A DNA stretch of 64,000 nt from Laburnicola sp. R22_1 (Eukaryota > Ascomycota > Dothideomycetes > Pleosporales > Didymosphaeriaceae). This document shows positions 20,424 to 31,725 of this stretch, piece after piece. Numbering within the stretch: the stretch's first letter is position 1; each line of letters opens with the position of its first letter. The stretch is from positions 1,240,001 to 1,304,000 of the forward strand of contig JACONQ010000005.1 in NCBI GenBank assembly GCA_014281115.1, given 5' to 3'. The notes below the pieces were generated by a model that did no database searches, was not told where the DNA came from, and saw only the letters and a list, made by a program, of their open reading frames with translations. Both the position numbers and the translations under genes were made by a program.

Positions 20424-23345
20424 TTACCGTCCCTGCTGGGTGCCAGGATCAGCCATGTGTGGCGGACCTGCACTATCCCATCCCATGCTCATACTCTCCA
20501 GCATCTGGTAATACGTTCCGTCAGACATGGGCGTCATTCCAGCAACACCACCGATGCTTCCTATCTCCCACTCGCTTCCCAAGCCCATGCACATTCCTAA
20601 ATCAATTCCGATAGCATCTCCTCCAGCCATTCCGTCTGCATTCCCATACGCGAAATTGGCATTTAACATGTCGTTACTAGTAGAGTAAAACAGGTTATTT
20701 AGCGTGGATCCAGAGTGGTTGGGCGTCTGATTTACCATTTGCGGTGAGGGACGGTAGGGGATCTGGTCAACGGGCTGGCCGGGCGAGTAACCTGATGTGT
20801 GTGAGCTCGAGCCAGCGCCGCCAGAGTGCGACCGGGATTGCGACCCGGCGTTTGAAACGGTCGTTGGGGGACTCTCGACGTTGCTATCCGGGGTGAGGTC
20901 CATTTCCGTGCTATCACCCAAGTTGTAACCATTCAATGGTAGCACGTTGACGTCGCCTGGCCCTGTTTGTGCGGACACATATTGCGCATTTTGTGCGTCC
21001 ACCTCGATCCGCGATATACTCGATACATGGAAAGGCATCCCACCATGCTGGTCCCAAGTCCGCACATTTGATTGCTGAACCTTTTTGACACGCTCTCCGT
21101 CCCGGTACTGGGTTGTAGGGTGGTTGGGATTCTGGCTCTCGCTGATCCTGAAGAGGGGACCGCACTCCACAAGGCCAGAATTTGCTTGCACTGTAGCAAT
21201 GCTCTGGGAACAAGAACGAATTAGCGTAAGCCAGAGAAAGACTCACTTAACATGATATTTTTGAAGGTATCGCGAGGTGATTGCAGGGATTGACTTACTG
21301 TACCGACTGGCTGAGGACGCTGGTACGACTTCTGCTGAACCCCCTGCACACCTGCGCTTTCGAGATCGAGGTCTAATTGAACTAAGAAGGACTCTGTGAG
21401 CGGGTTCTTCCGTCGAAGGGCTTGCATGGCCGTGAGAAGGAATTGGAGGGACGCCTGCATCTGCTGATCTTTGGGGCGGGTTTTGAGATACTGTACGAAT
21501 ACTCGGGCTGCGACGTAAATGCAAAATGATATAAAAGGGTTCATCTACTCGAGGTTAGCCTTTTGAAACGTGAAGAAGCTTACTCGACATACAGCAGCTA
21601 AATCCAAATGACTGATCATCCTCATAATGGAGGCGATCTCAGAAGCAGCAGTTACACACCGTATCTTGCTCTCAGTGCTGACATTGACGGGTAAGCGGTA
21701 CTTTTCCGCTTTGAATATCGCCGCTTGGTGAAGGCAGATGGTGGATGTGTGAATGCACATATGCATGAACACCGTGTTCGCGTCTGCTGACCCGCTTGGT
21801 AGTCGGAGGTGATCAGGCAGCCCGAGAGAAGTCCGAAGTAACGTCCCTTCAATTTCTCGGTGCCGTGTCCAGAAACCGCCATTCAGATCGTCATCGTTAT
21901 CGTCAGAAGCGGGCCGATGTAAATGTAACAAGTTTCTACCAAAGAGGGCCGCTGTCAATACTACACCAGCAAAAGGCTGCATGTTATCGATAGCGTTTGA
22001 GCTCAAGGTTTGCTCTAGCGAGCCCGTTGCTACAGGTTTGCTCTTCTGGAAAGCTTCATCGCTGCATGGTAGATTTGTGAGAATCTAGGCTGGAGTCAAT
22101 GACAGGTGTGTGCGATGTATCGTCAAACTTACATCTCGTTCATCATACGTCATCGGCCAGCCAGTCCCAATACTGGCATACCGATCTACGTTGAACGTCA
22201 TCCAGAACGTCCGCCTCCTCTCTTCTCGTTCTGTCCAATCCTTCGGCGGCGGAAGACACTGTTTTACGTCTAAACCTACACCATCCAAACGGTGCAGCTG
22301 CATCATTTGCGCCAATCTCGATGCTCGTCCAGCCGACAGCCAGGCGCGTGGAAAGTACATTTGCTTGAACTCGTACGTCGCCGTCAAAGCCCATGATTGG
22401 CAATGTGCCAGCGTAATGGTTGACTCGCCATGGCCTTTCATCTCGTCCGCCTGGGCGTATTTCCGGGATCGTTGATAAAAGTGCTCCTGTAGCGCATCGT
22501 ACTTGTCGGCAACGGAAGCCGCAAGCGTCCACATGCTGTACCGCAGACAGACAGGCGGCCGCATGTGCGGTGCAAGGTTCATAGCTGCCATGAACCGCGG
22601 TCTATGTATGACTGGTACCGACGGGTGGATTTTGGTGAAGTATATCTGGTAGCTGGAGTTGTCAGCCATGGCCCCTCTACCTTGATTCTCCGCTTACAGC
22701 TCATCCTGCACATCCTGCGGCGGCAGCGGCTCGTCCAAGCCCAAGCCAATCATTTCCCATGGGAACTCTGCGTCCGTCGACGTCCCATTCGCGGCGCTGT
22801 GCGAGCGCGCAGTGGGGGCGGGTGGTATGCGGGACTCTGCCTCTGGGGCGCTCAAGAAGTCGGCCGAGTTGGGCAGCCCTTGTTGTATCGTGCTCGCGAC
22901 GTATGCTGCCGTCGGGTCCGGGGGCGGTGCCTCTGTAGGCTGCTCGGCCGGCTCATGGTTCTTCAAGAGCGACTCGACCTGCTCTGTAGTCAACCTAGTC
23001 AGCCAGATGGTTTGGAGAGATGCCAGTTCGGCACGTACGCAGCCGCGCTTCGAGGAGCTTCACATATCCCCGCTTCGGCCCGCTCTTCTTGCGCACCTCG
23101 TCGTAGGCACAGTCGTGGGAAAGACGCTTGCAGGTCCCGCACGTCGGCCTGGCGCCGTCACAGCGCAGCTTTCTTTTCCGGCACAGCACGCAAGCTATCC
23201 GCTTCTGCTTGCTCGCCGCATCGTCCTTTTGCGCCGCATGGCCCGCTGTGGCTCCCGTGCCCTCGTCCGCGTCCGGGACCTGCTGCGACAGGTCGTTGAA
23301 GAAGCCCTCTTCTGGCGATTCAGGGTCTGCTAACGGCATGATCAA
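20424..23345 (-). CDS. Zn(2)Cys6 fungal-specific transcription factor
   Basis: Six exons (23345-23039, 22983-22698, 22652-22133, 22084-21584, 21544-21299, 21203-20424) give an 879-aa nuclear regulator. The binuclear zinc cluster CVLCRKRKLRC...CGTCKRLSHDC (CX2CX6CX6CX2CX6C) lies at about residues 51-78. A linker and short coiled coil follow (LLEARLQQVESLLK, formed across intron 1). The fungal_trans middle homology region spans roughly 200-560 (FTKIHPSVPVIHRPRF, RRRTFWMTFNVDRYAS). The C-terminal 300 residues are disordered, Gly/Ser/Asn-rich and Met-rich, a likely activation region. All five introns (39-95 nt) keep phase. Target genes are unknown. Confidence 0.88.
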
Positions 23346-24332
23346 AGGCCTGGCGGCGCTCGTTGTGTAGTTGCGGCCTCAGATGCCTTCGGAAACGAGC
23401 ACGTAAGCAGCCAGAGGCGCCGGTGGACCGTCTTTGTCGATGCCACACCACGCAAAGCTTGCGTTGGTTCAAAGATTGTGTAAACTTTACGATTCCGAAA
23501 GGAAAGGTCTGATGAGGGCGAAGAGTTGGTATCTGTAAAGGTAGTAGTCGCCGCCCCCAGGCGCGAACGCTCAGGCATCACTTGGAGTGCGAATCCTACC
23601 GTGACTGGGCTCAACAAGGGGGCGTAGCATGGCAGCAGCAATTTCGAGCTAGCACCAAAGACACATGGGCTTGCTGACGTCGGGGCTCGAGGGTAGACTA
23701 TAGTAGAGCTGAAACCTATCTGGCAAAAGCATCGCGCTTAACCCGCATCTTCGTTGATGACCAGGGTAGGACGAAAATAAGCTCGGCCACCCCGACCGTT
23801 ACACGAAGCATGCAGGCCCATCACCCAGCAGCTCTCGTAGAAGGGAACAAATGCAGTCCTATATGCGCATTAACATATGCGCATCTTGAGGCTGGAAATT
23901 GTCCCTTCAACTTTTCGATGATTCAACTTCTAGATAATGACGCGGTGAATGTGGGGTGTGATGCCCGTGCCACCATATCCTGTCCATCTTGTCCCAGGTT
24001 GTGCAAGGATTGTGAAAGGCTACTTCTTCTGTCGCATCCTTCTACTCTGAGAAAAGTCTATAGTGCGAGATAGGTAGGACCAGGATGCTGCGTGTAACAT
24101 AAATAATATCCGCTAATGTTAGATGGATGTTGCTCCTGTCTTGCCCGAATACATAAACATGAACGTGTTAAGGGTCAATGGTAGCGTTTTGAACTCCTCA
24201 GTGACAGTCATTCAAGGATGGTGATGCTGGTGTGTGAAGTGACTATACTCCACGTAGCCGAACTTGCAGCCCTTGTGGGCGAATATGATACAGATGGAGA
24301 ACACGGGATATGATACATGAGACAACCCAGCC
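23346..24332. other. Intergenic region upstream of the zinc-cluster gene
   Basis: Contains the promoter of the Zn(2)Cys6 gene and the 3' flank of uL2m. Short frames only; no recognised element. Confidence 0.5.
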
Positions 24333-25557
24333 TTATTTCGGCCTGCGCTTGCCCTGGTTGCGTGGCCGGTCTTGCACGAGGAATGTATGTTTGTTTCGTT
24401 TGTGCCTGGTCTTGTAGCCGCCTTTTGCCTACAAGTAAGTTAGTCTATTGGTACTGCAGGTGAACAAAATGTACGCTTACCGGTGTACCCCATGGACTGA
24501 CAGGCTTGACGTTACCCTTCGACTTACCTCGACCACCACCGTGAGGATGATCAGCTACAAGTTGTCAGCACATGCGCAGCAAAGGGGGTACTGATGGATG
24601 CGTACCGGCGTTCATGGCCAGACCACGGACCTCTGGCCGCCTTCCGAGCCACCGAGACCGTCCCGCCTTGCCCAACGACGCGAAGTGAGCTTGAGGGTTG
24701 CTCGCAACTCCGATAGTGCAGCAGGCGTCGGGGCTGACCTTTCTCAGCTCACCGCTCTGTAAACGAACCGTAACGCTCTTGATCTCCACGCCCTTGGGCT
24801 TCTCCACCTCCTCCTTGGTCACGACAATTGCATACGTTCCTGCGCTCCGGCAGAAGACACCGCCGCCCTGAGTCTTGGAACCGACGTTGAAAACCTGAGA
24901 ACCCAGCGGTACCATGTGAATTGGCAGACAGTTTCCCCGCGCTGCTGTCTTTGCTGCCAGCATACCGGGGTCGATGATACCACCCATGCTCTCAATCAGG
25001 TCCTTTGGAATACCGAGCCTGTAGCTTTCCACCTCATCGCCAGCGCGCATGCCGTCTGCTGCGACAATGTACGTCTTCTCGCCAGTTGCGACGCGGGTGA
25101 CGAGGGCGAGATGGGCGCTGCGGTTCGGATCGTACTCTATCCGGTCCACGACATGCTTGCCTGGGAGATAGCGCTTGTAGTCGACGATGCGGATCCTCCT
25201 CTTGTGGCCGCCTCCCCTGTGTCTCACGGTGACGCGACCGGTGTTGTTCCTCCCTCCCAAGTGCTGGCCCTTCCGGGCGATGGTCAGCTTCAGATGCGGG
25301 CGCCCCTTCCACAGGTGGTCGTTGACCGGCCGCTTCAGATGGCGTAGACCAGGCGTGCGCGGCTTGTATGTCCGCAGGGGGATGAACTGGTCCCTCCGCT
25401 TCCCGTCGGTCTTGAAGACGCCGCTGTCGGCGTGGACGGCGGGCTCAAAGGCAGGCGGCGGTGCATGGTCGATGGCAGTAGCATAGCTGCGTGCTGGGCG
25501 GAGCAGCGCTCTCCCGATGCGCGATGCCTGGAGGCAGCATATCCGCGGCTGCAACAT
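24333..25557 (-). CDS. RML2: Mitochondrial large-subunit ribosomal protein uL2m
   Basis: Three exons (25557-24606, 24554-24481, 24428-24333) give 373 aa. uL2 sits at the subunit interface and is needed for peptidyl transferase activity. Diagnostic segments are [20 protein letters not shown], then [15 protein letters not shown] and [13 protein letters not shown], and the C-terminal loop [18 protein letters not shown], which is formed across intron 1 and contains the conserved His. The end is strongly basic ([20 protein letters not shown]). The first about 25 residues (Arg, Ala, Ser) are a mitochondrial presequence. Introns are 51 and 52 nt. Confidence 0.93.
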
Positions 25558-26452
25558 GGTGCGAATGGCCTCGATGGCCTCGGGATGGAACAGACGGCGC
25601 GCTCACAATGGGCGCTCGCGCTGGCGGCGGTGTGCAGGCGCAGGGCTCCCGAAAATCTCATGCACGGCCCGGAACGGTTAGGCGGGCGGCCAGTGCACGC
25701 ACCGGGCAACCACGACGAGGACGAGCACGCCGGGCGACGTGCCTGCCTCGCCTGCACCCTCTCCAACGCGCAGAGCACTGCTGCATACCTTCAAAAACAA
25801 CACACCTCGACGCCGCAGCTTCTACTGCCATCTCCCAGCATACTCATCGCACTCCCGCGCCGGCTCTTGCGCGTCGGACCGGGCTGTTCTCTGTGGTAAG
25901 TGGCATACGCGTTCTTCATTGGCTCCACCCCCCAGCCTCGTTCACGTCGGGTTCTGCGCGCGTTGCTGGCGCATAGCCGCTTACCTAACGGGCGAGCCTG
26001 CACACCAAAACAAACCGCCCTCGACATCCACCGCCATCAACACACCTTGGTGCAGCACATTCCCCTTCGCCCTCAACACAGAGCCATTGGAGCTGGACTT
26101 CGCTGTTTGTCCCTTCATCGTCACCGGCATCGCTCTCCAAGGCGTCTGTTCCCATCTCCCCACGTCCTATCACCATCGCTGTCGCATCCCATAAAGCGTG
26201 TCTGGTACGTCGATATTCGCGAGCACAACACCAGAGTCTGTCCATCAGGCCGATACACGCCTGTCCGCGTGTTGGTGCTCTTGTGTTGTCAGCCTCCGCC
26301 TCCTCGCTCACGTCGCATTCCTCGCCGGCCTACTGCTAACATCCACCACAGTGCATCATAACAAGACCTGTATACACTTCACGCCCTAGTCTATAACCCG
26401 AATACTCTGGACCCGGTTCCAGCTTTGTTCAGTATACCTAATATTGCTTGCC
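25558..26452. other. Divergent promoter region between uL2m and cyclin B
   Basis: About 900 bp separates the two start codons. Overlapping GC-rich frames on both strands near 25430-26390 show no domains. It presumably holds both promoters and long leaders. Confidence 0.45.
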
Positions 26453-28131
26453 ATGTCTCAACCGGTACGTACTATCACGTCGCGATTAGTCCATGTCGTC
26501 GCAGGACGTCTCGACGGGAAACCTTCCCTCTGAAACAAGGTTTACTAAGTCACTTTGCAGGCTCGATCCCTCCGGCATCGTGCCGTGACCAACGAGAACG
26601 ATGAGAATGCAGGTTCGCAGCGTTTGACGCGCGCGAAGTCCGCCGCCATGGACTCTGCCGTCGACGTTCCCAAGAAGGCCTTGAACACGAAGAAGTCCAC
26701 TGCTGCATTGGCTCCTTCTGGACAGACGCGCAAGCGTGCAGCTCTCGGGGATGTGAGCAACGTGAGCAAGACGGAGGGTCTCGGCGCGGCATCGAAAGGC
26801 GCGAAAGACGGCAAGAAGGCCGCTGTGGGCAAGGGTGCACTAGCCAAGGCTGCACACCCGACCAAGGTCACCAAGCCCTCTCAGACCAAGCCGCGTTCCG
26901 TACTTGCCCCGAAGGATAAGAACGACCACTCGTCGGGCTCAAAGCGGCCTGCGCCCGGCTCTGGTATTGCTGCCGGTCACGCAACGAAAAAGCGCCAGCG
27001 CAGCGCTCCCAAAGAGGAGGAGGATGCCGAAGAAGCGGAGAACATGGTACCACCGACGAATGGAAAGACGGAGCTTAGTAGCAAGGCTGCCGGTCCCAAG
27101 CACGTGGGCTTGAAGGTGGAACCCGATGAGCTTGTTGAGCCCGAAGAGATCCCTGCGTTGGACGAAGAGGAGATCCCCGATCTTGACAAGGAGGATGTCG
27201 ATGACCCTCTCATGGTCTCAGAATATGTCGTCGAGATCTTCGACTATCTACAGAAGCTCGAAATCGCCACCATGGCCAACCCGGATTACATGGACAACCA
27301 GAGCGAGCTTGAGTGGAAGATGCGCGGTATCCTCGTTGACTGGCTATTGGAAGTACACACCCGCTTCCGCCTCCTCCCTGAGACACTTTTCCTGGCTGTC
27401 AACATCATCGACCGTTTCCTATCAACGAAGATCGTCCAGCTAGACCGCCTCCAGCTTGTAGGTGTCACCGCCATGTTCATCGCTTCTAAGTATGAGGAGG
27501 TCCTGTCACCGCACGTTCAAAACTTCCGACACGTAGCCGACGATGGTTTCACCGAGGAGGAGATCCTTAGCGCGGAGCGCTTCGTCCTCGCTGCCCTCGA
27601 CTATGACTTGAGCTACCCCAACCCGATGAACTTCCTCCGTCGGATATCAAAGGCGGACAATTACGACATCCAGACCCGTACTCTCGGCAAGTACTTACTC
27701 GAGATTGGCTGCTTGGATCATCGCTTCATCGCCCATCCTCCGAGCCAGGTCGCTGCTGCTGCCATGTATCTTGCTCGCCTAGTGATGGATCGTGGTCCTT
27801 GGGTGAGCACAACGTGCACTCTTTCCGATGGCTTCCGACTAACATGAATAGGACGCGACATTGACACACTATGCTGGTTACTCTGAGGAAGAGATCCAGC
27901 CTGTCCTCGAGCTCATGATCGATTACCTTTCCGGTCCCGTTCTCCACGAAGCGTTCTTCAAGAAGTACGCAAGCAAGAAGTTCATGAAAGGTCAGTCCAC
28001 CAGCATCCAAATTGCATGAAACCATACTGACTGCTACAGCCTCCATCGTGCTCCGCGCGTGGTGTAAGAAATACGTTGCTCAGTACGGTAACGTTCTACA
28101 AGAGAACACCAAGTCCGAGACCCAGCGCTGA
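26453..28131 (+). CDS. nimE: G2/mitotic B-type cyclin
   Basis: Four exons (26453-26464, 26561-27802, 27852-27990, 28040-28131) give 494 aa. Exon 1 encodes only MSQP and is followed by a 96-nt intron. The protein should bind and activate Cdk1 for entry into mitosis. A destruction box RAALGDVSN lies at about residues 63-71, the degron for APC/C. A long basic Lys/Ala-rich region follows, then an acidic stretch. The cyclin box begins near residue 225 and contains MRGILVDWLLEVH and SKYEEVLSP; the second cyclin fold runs from about 355 to the end. Length and domain order are usual for fungal CLB/NimE cyclins. Confidence 0.92.
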
Positions 28132-29231
28132 GACTGTGTGCGTGTGCTAGGCATTCCCCACAACTCAGCCCACTGCGGTTATTGGTACAATCTCACAACG
28201 GCTCGGCCCCGTAGCGCGTGATTGTCACGAAACGGTACTGCCCTGCTGTCCCATCCGACCCCTGTTCATGTTTGCATTTTGGCCACCTGGCGTTAATAAA
28301 AAGGGTGAGTTGGTTAGTTCGAGGCTTGAATGTCGTGTTTTGTTTCACGCCAAATCTTTATTCTGCAATGGAGTCGATGGCGTCTTCAGGTCGCTTTTTT
28401 CCACGATGGCGCATTATGGGATTTCCTTGTCCATTTCTCTTGCGGCTTCTCCTTATTTTCATTTTTGAGAGAGACTAGCTCTGGATATGATCACATTCGT
28501 AGCGCTGTGCTATGACGGCTTATTGATTGGAAAGTGGCATGGGGTGGGTGGGTGGTCGAGTTTTTGCTCCCTCGAGCGAGCGAAGTAGGAATGTGTATGA
28601 GTAGGCATTGCAATGCGAGCCGTCCATGAGCCAGCCATTGCCCGGTCTATGTTGTTTGCTTCTTGTTCTATATCACTTGCGCGTTGCATGAAAGCGATGT
28701 ATCACGGCCTTTAGATAGATGAATTGGAGCATTCTATTTTTACCCGTCTACTACGCGCTTGCAATTTTGCACTTGTGCGTTTTCCTTGATTTGACACCGA
28801 GCTCGGGGCAATGAGCATGCAGTGCTGCGCTATACGTGATGTCGCGCCCGCGATGACGCGATGCGTAAACACGCGCCATGACAAGAACGCATCGCGAACA
28901 TGGCGTCGACGTGCGGACCTCGGCATCCGCCTTTCTCCTGCGGACTTGTCAGTTTCAGCTAACGCCTGCCTGTATTTTTTGCTTACCTAAAATAACAACG
29001 CTTAGTGTATACTATGTTTCATTGCTTCTAATTTTTATACCTTTAAAGGTAGCTAAATATTTAAATTTAGAATAGTAGTAAGTCTATATAGCTACCTTTT
29101 ACACTTAAAGAAGGGTAATGTCCTAATAAGGATTAGGTCCGTTATACTAATATTGGGAACACTTGTGAATATCATCGTTATCATCATTCCCATTCCCACC
29201 ACCAGCACCACCACCACGACGTCGCAGGTAT
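28132..29231. other. Intergenic region with AT-rich island
   Basis: The part up to 28970 is ordinary spacer. From about 28975 to 29160 the sequence becomes strongly AT-rich and low in complexity, with an inverted AAAGGTAGCTA/TAGCTACCTTT pair near 29044 and 29093. It looks like a degraded (possibly RIP-mutated) repeat but no family can be named. Confidence 0.5.
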
Positions 29232-30167
29232 ATGGCGCAATTGACCACAGCAGATCTAAAGGAATCCATGAGCTACTGCAACTCGCCCAGGGATGTAGGT
29301 GATGTACTCGTAAGCGAGGACACCGCCCGCCCTCTCATTGAAGCAAGCTCGTCTGGCGACGACACGGTCTTACGAAGCTTGCTATCGCAGCCACAATGGA
29401 TCAAGATCATGTTCGAAAGCCCACACTGCATCCACGACGAGTGTCGTCCAAGTCAAGGTCCGAACGATGCACGCAACGTGAGGGCATGGCGATTCTCAAA
29501 CATAGTACGGGCTTTGACAGCAGCGGCTCAGAATGGCCAAGTTGCTGTTGTGTCCACATTACTTGCCTTCGCAAAACACCACGGCATTGACACTTCTGGT
29601 GTCATAACAAGATGGATAGTTAGCAAGGCCATCACCGATGGGCAGGCTGCTGTATTAAAGGCACTAGCATCTGCAGACCCGAGAGTCGCCAACTATCACA
29701 TCCACCACGGTACGCTGGCACTTTACGAGGCCGTGAGGCTAAGGAAATCCGATGTGGTCGCTGTGCTGCTCGAGTTTGGGGCGGATCCATTGCATCCTGT
29801 TCAGCAGGGGAAAAGACTGGGGAGCTACAACTCGTCGCTGATGTCTCTCGCTGCAATGGCTGAAGGTCCGCGTATGACTGAGATGCTGTTGGCACACGGT
29901 GCCCCTATCGCTCATACTGGTGCGTTGCATACCGCTGCATCTCGCGGTCATCTCCATACTATGCGCCTCCTCATGCAGCATGGCGCGGACGTGAACGAGG
30001 GCCTGTCCAATTGGAACAATTGGACGCCGATGCATTTCGCTGCTTCCAATGACCAGGTCGATGCCATGAAGTTGCTGGAGCACAGTGGGGCACGTTTGGA
30101 CTTGGAGGACGAGGATGGGAAGACACCTCCGCAACTGCTCGAGGAGCATACCATTGCTTATATGTAG
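29232..30167 (+). CDS. Ankyrin-repeat protein
   Basis: Intronless 311-aa protein. At least four ankyrin-type repeats are visible in the second half: LYEAVRLRKSDVVAVLLEFG, then MSLAAMAEGPRMTEMLLAHG, LHTAASRGHLHTMRLLMQHG and MHFAASNDQVDAMKLLEHSG. The first 100 residues include a more degenerate repeat (PLIEASSSGDDTVLRSLL). No enzymatic or membrane domain is present, so it is a protein-binding scaffold of unknown partner. It lies between two AT-rich islands, one carrying a SINE-like insertion, which suggests an accessory gene. Alternative: a fragment of a larger ankyrin protein, though start and stop are clean. Confidence 0.78.
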   Translation: MAQLTTADLKESMSYCNSPRDVGDVLVSEDTARPLIEASSSGDDTVLRSLLSQPQWIKIMFESPHCIHDECRPSQGPNDARNVRAWRFSNIVRALTAAAQNGQVAVVSTLLAFAKHHGIDTSGVITRWIVSKAITDGQAAVLKALASADPRVANYHIHHGTLALYEAVRLRKSDVVAVLLEFGADPLHPVQQGKRLGSYNSSLMSLAAMAEGPRMTEMLLAHGAPIAHTGALHTAASRGHLHTMRLLMQHGADVNEGLSNWNNWTPMHFAASNDQVDAMKLLEHSGARLDLEDEDGKTPPQLLEEHTIAYM

Positions 30168-30653
30168 CACTAGCACACAACGACAAAGGGCACTAGGCTT
30201 ACTTACTACTAGTAGTATATTTAGATAACAAGTTTCTTATCTGTATACTATCTTTACATAATTGTAGTATTTAATGTAATTATAACTTTTACCCCTTTTT
30301 GTCAACACCTTGAAACGCTTTTCTGTGTATACAACAGCAGGAGGGATAACTGCTATTATTGTAATATTTTTATTACTAGTAGAAACCCCTTAGTCGCCAA
30401 AAAAAAATAACTTTTATTAGCACATGTAGTAGGTTTAATAGAGCTAGGTCTATACTGCTAAGCTTAGTAACACTAGTGAAAGCTGGCTGTGAAGAAAGCG
30501 CCGAGGTTGATTGACTCCCCGCTAGCCCTTTTCAGCTCGATTCACAACAACACAATCAACCGCACTCCTCTTCCTATATATCCAATCAATCCAGTAGAAG
30601 CTTTCTATTTCACGCATCTACATCCCCGCGCGCACGGCAATGTCCAGCCTACC
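30168..30653. other. AT-rich intergenic region with SINE-like insertion
   Basis: AT-rich from 30190 to 30480, carrying the poly(A)-tailed element described separately. The reading frame of the HIT gene is open upstream to 30489, so an in-frame longer start there cannot be excluded. Confidence 0.5.
30282..30416 (+). mobile_element. SINE-like / truncated LINE element, copy A
   Basis: A segment of about 115 bp (30292-30406) ends in CTTAGTCGCC plus a run of A. It is flanked by a 10-bp direct repeat ATAACTTTTA at 30282-30291 and 30407-30416. Its body (from GTCAACACCTTGAAACGC through GGGATAACTGCTATTATTG) matches the reverse complement of a second copy at 47253-47393 with scattered differences. Poly(A) plus a target duplication of differing length is the signature of target-primed reverse transcription. 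This copy lacks about 33 bp at the 5' end relative to copy B, as expected for 5' truncation. Confidence 0.75.
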
Positions 30654-31556
30654 ATGAATGAACTAGATCTCCACTACCCACCCGAAGCGTGTCCCTTCTG
30701 CACCATCGCCGCGGCGTACCCATTCCCTATCTCTCCGCTATGGAAGCCTGCATCCGGAGACGGAGAGCTGGAAAAGTGCGTTCCGGGTGGTGAGGTGGAG
30801 CCGCAGCGGACGGAGCCGGGCAGCTTTGTGGTGCTAGCGAGTAGGGATGTTGTTGCCTTTTTGGACATTCTGCCCATGGTGGGAGGTATGTTGTTTCTTG
30901 ACTTGATTTGGATGTATGAGAGTGCATGAGGGACGAGGCATGGTGTTGTGTGTGTGCTGACCGTGTGGGGATAGGGCATTTGTTGGTTGCGACGAGGGGG
31001 CATAGAGTTAAGGTTGCGGATATGCAGGATGAAGAGGGGAGGGAGATGGGTAAGTATGAAATAGTTCGGCTGTGGGCTTGTGTACCGTGGGACAATGTGA
31101 CGTGCTAATTTATGTGGTCGTGTAGGGTTCTGGTTACCTGTTCTTTCGCGCGTTGTTTCGAAAGTAATGGGCGTTAATGATTGGAATATCGTGCAGAATA
31201 ATGGTATGTTTTACTTGGATTCTCTCTCCTCCCGAAATGTCTTTCCATCTTGATTCGCTTTCCCTTCTGCCTTTTTTAGAGCGTCTCCTTCCTCGGTGTA
31301 TCCAGATGCGGGGTTTCGACCACTGATAGTCTAATGTTTTGTAGGAGCAAGAGCAGCACAAGTTGTGCCGCACGTGCATTTCCACGTTATACCTCGACCG
31401 GAGTCGAGACCAGAGATCAAGAGTAGGAGTTGGACCATGTTTGGCCGGGGCCAGCGCGATGAGCTAGACGACGAGGAGGGCGTGCGGCTAGCGGGAGAGA
31501 TGAGGAAGGTATTGAGGGAAGAAATTGCGAAGATGAAGATGAATCCTAAGCTGTGA
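30654..31556 (+). CDS. HIT (histidine triad) family protein
   Basis: Four exons (30654-30885, 30975-31049, 31126-31203, 31345-31556) give 198 aa. The histidine triad HVHFHVIPR lies near residue 135, the catalytic motif of nucleoside phosphoramidase/Ap(n)A hydrolase-type enzymes. The N-terminus has the CPFCTIA Cys pair common in the family, followed by VVAFLDILPM and HLLVATRGH. Introns of 89, 76 and 141 nt keep phase. The start at 30654 (MNELDLHYPPEACPFC) places the HIT fold near the N-terminus as in homologues; the in-frame upstream Met at 30489 would add 55 residues. Substrate is not readable. Confidence 0.82.
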
Positions 31557-31725
31557 GCACACCAAACAGGCTTGACACGCGAATCAACAGGCTCATCCAA
31601 CCATTCAAACAGTGTCTTTGTAAAGATACACCTTGCCGTAGAGCAAGTTAATGCCTCACTACATGTACAATATCTATACATAGCCCCATCCAGTTGTTTA
31701 TACAAAGTCGCCACAGCCTGAAGAT

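Noticed and set aside
29044..29105. Inverted repeat AAAGGTAGCTA/TAGCTACCTTT as another MITE
   Set aside because: Arms are only 11 bp, sequence is AT-rich, and no target duplication is seen.
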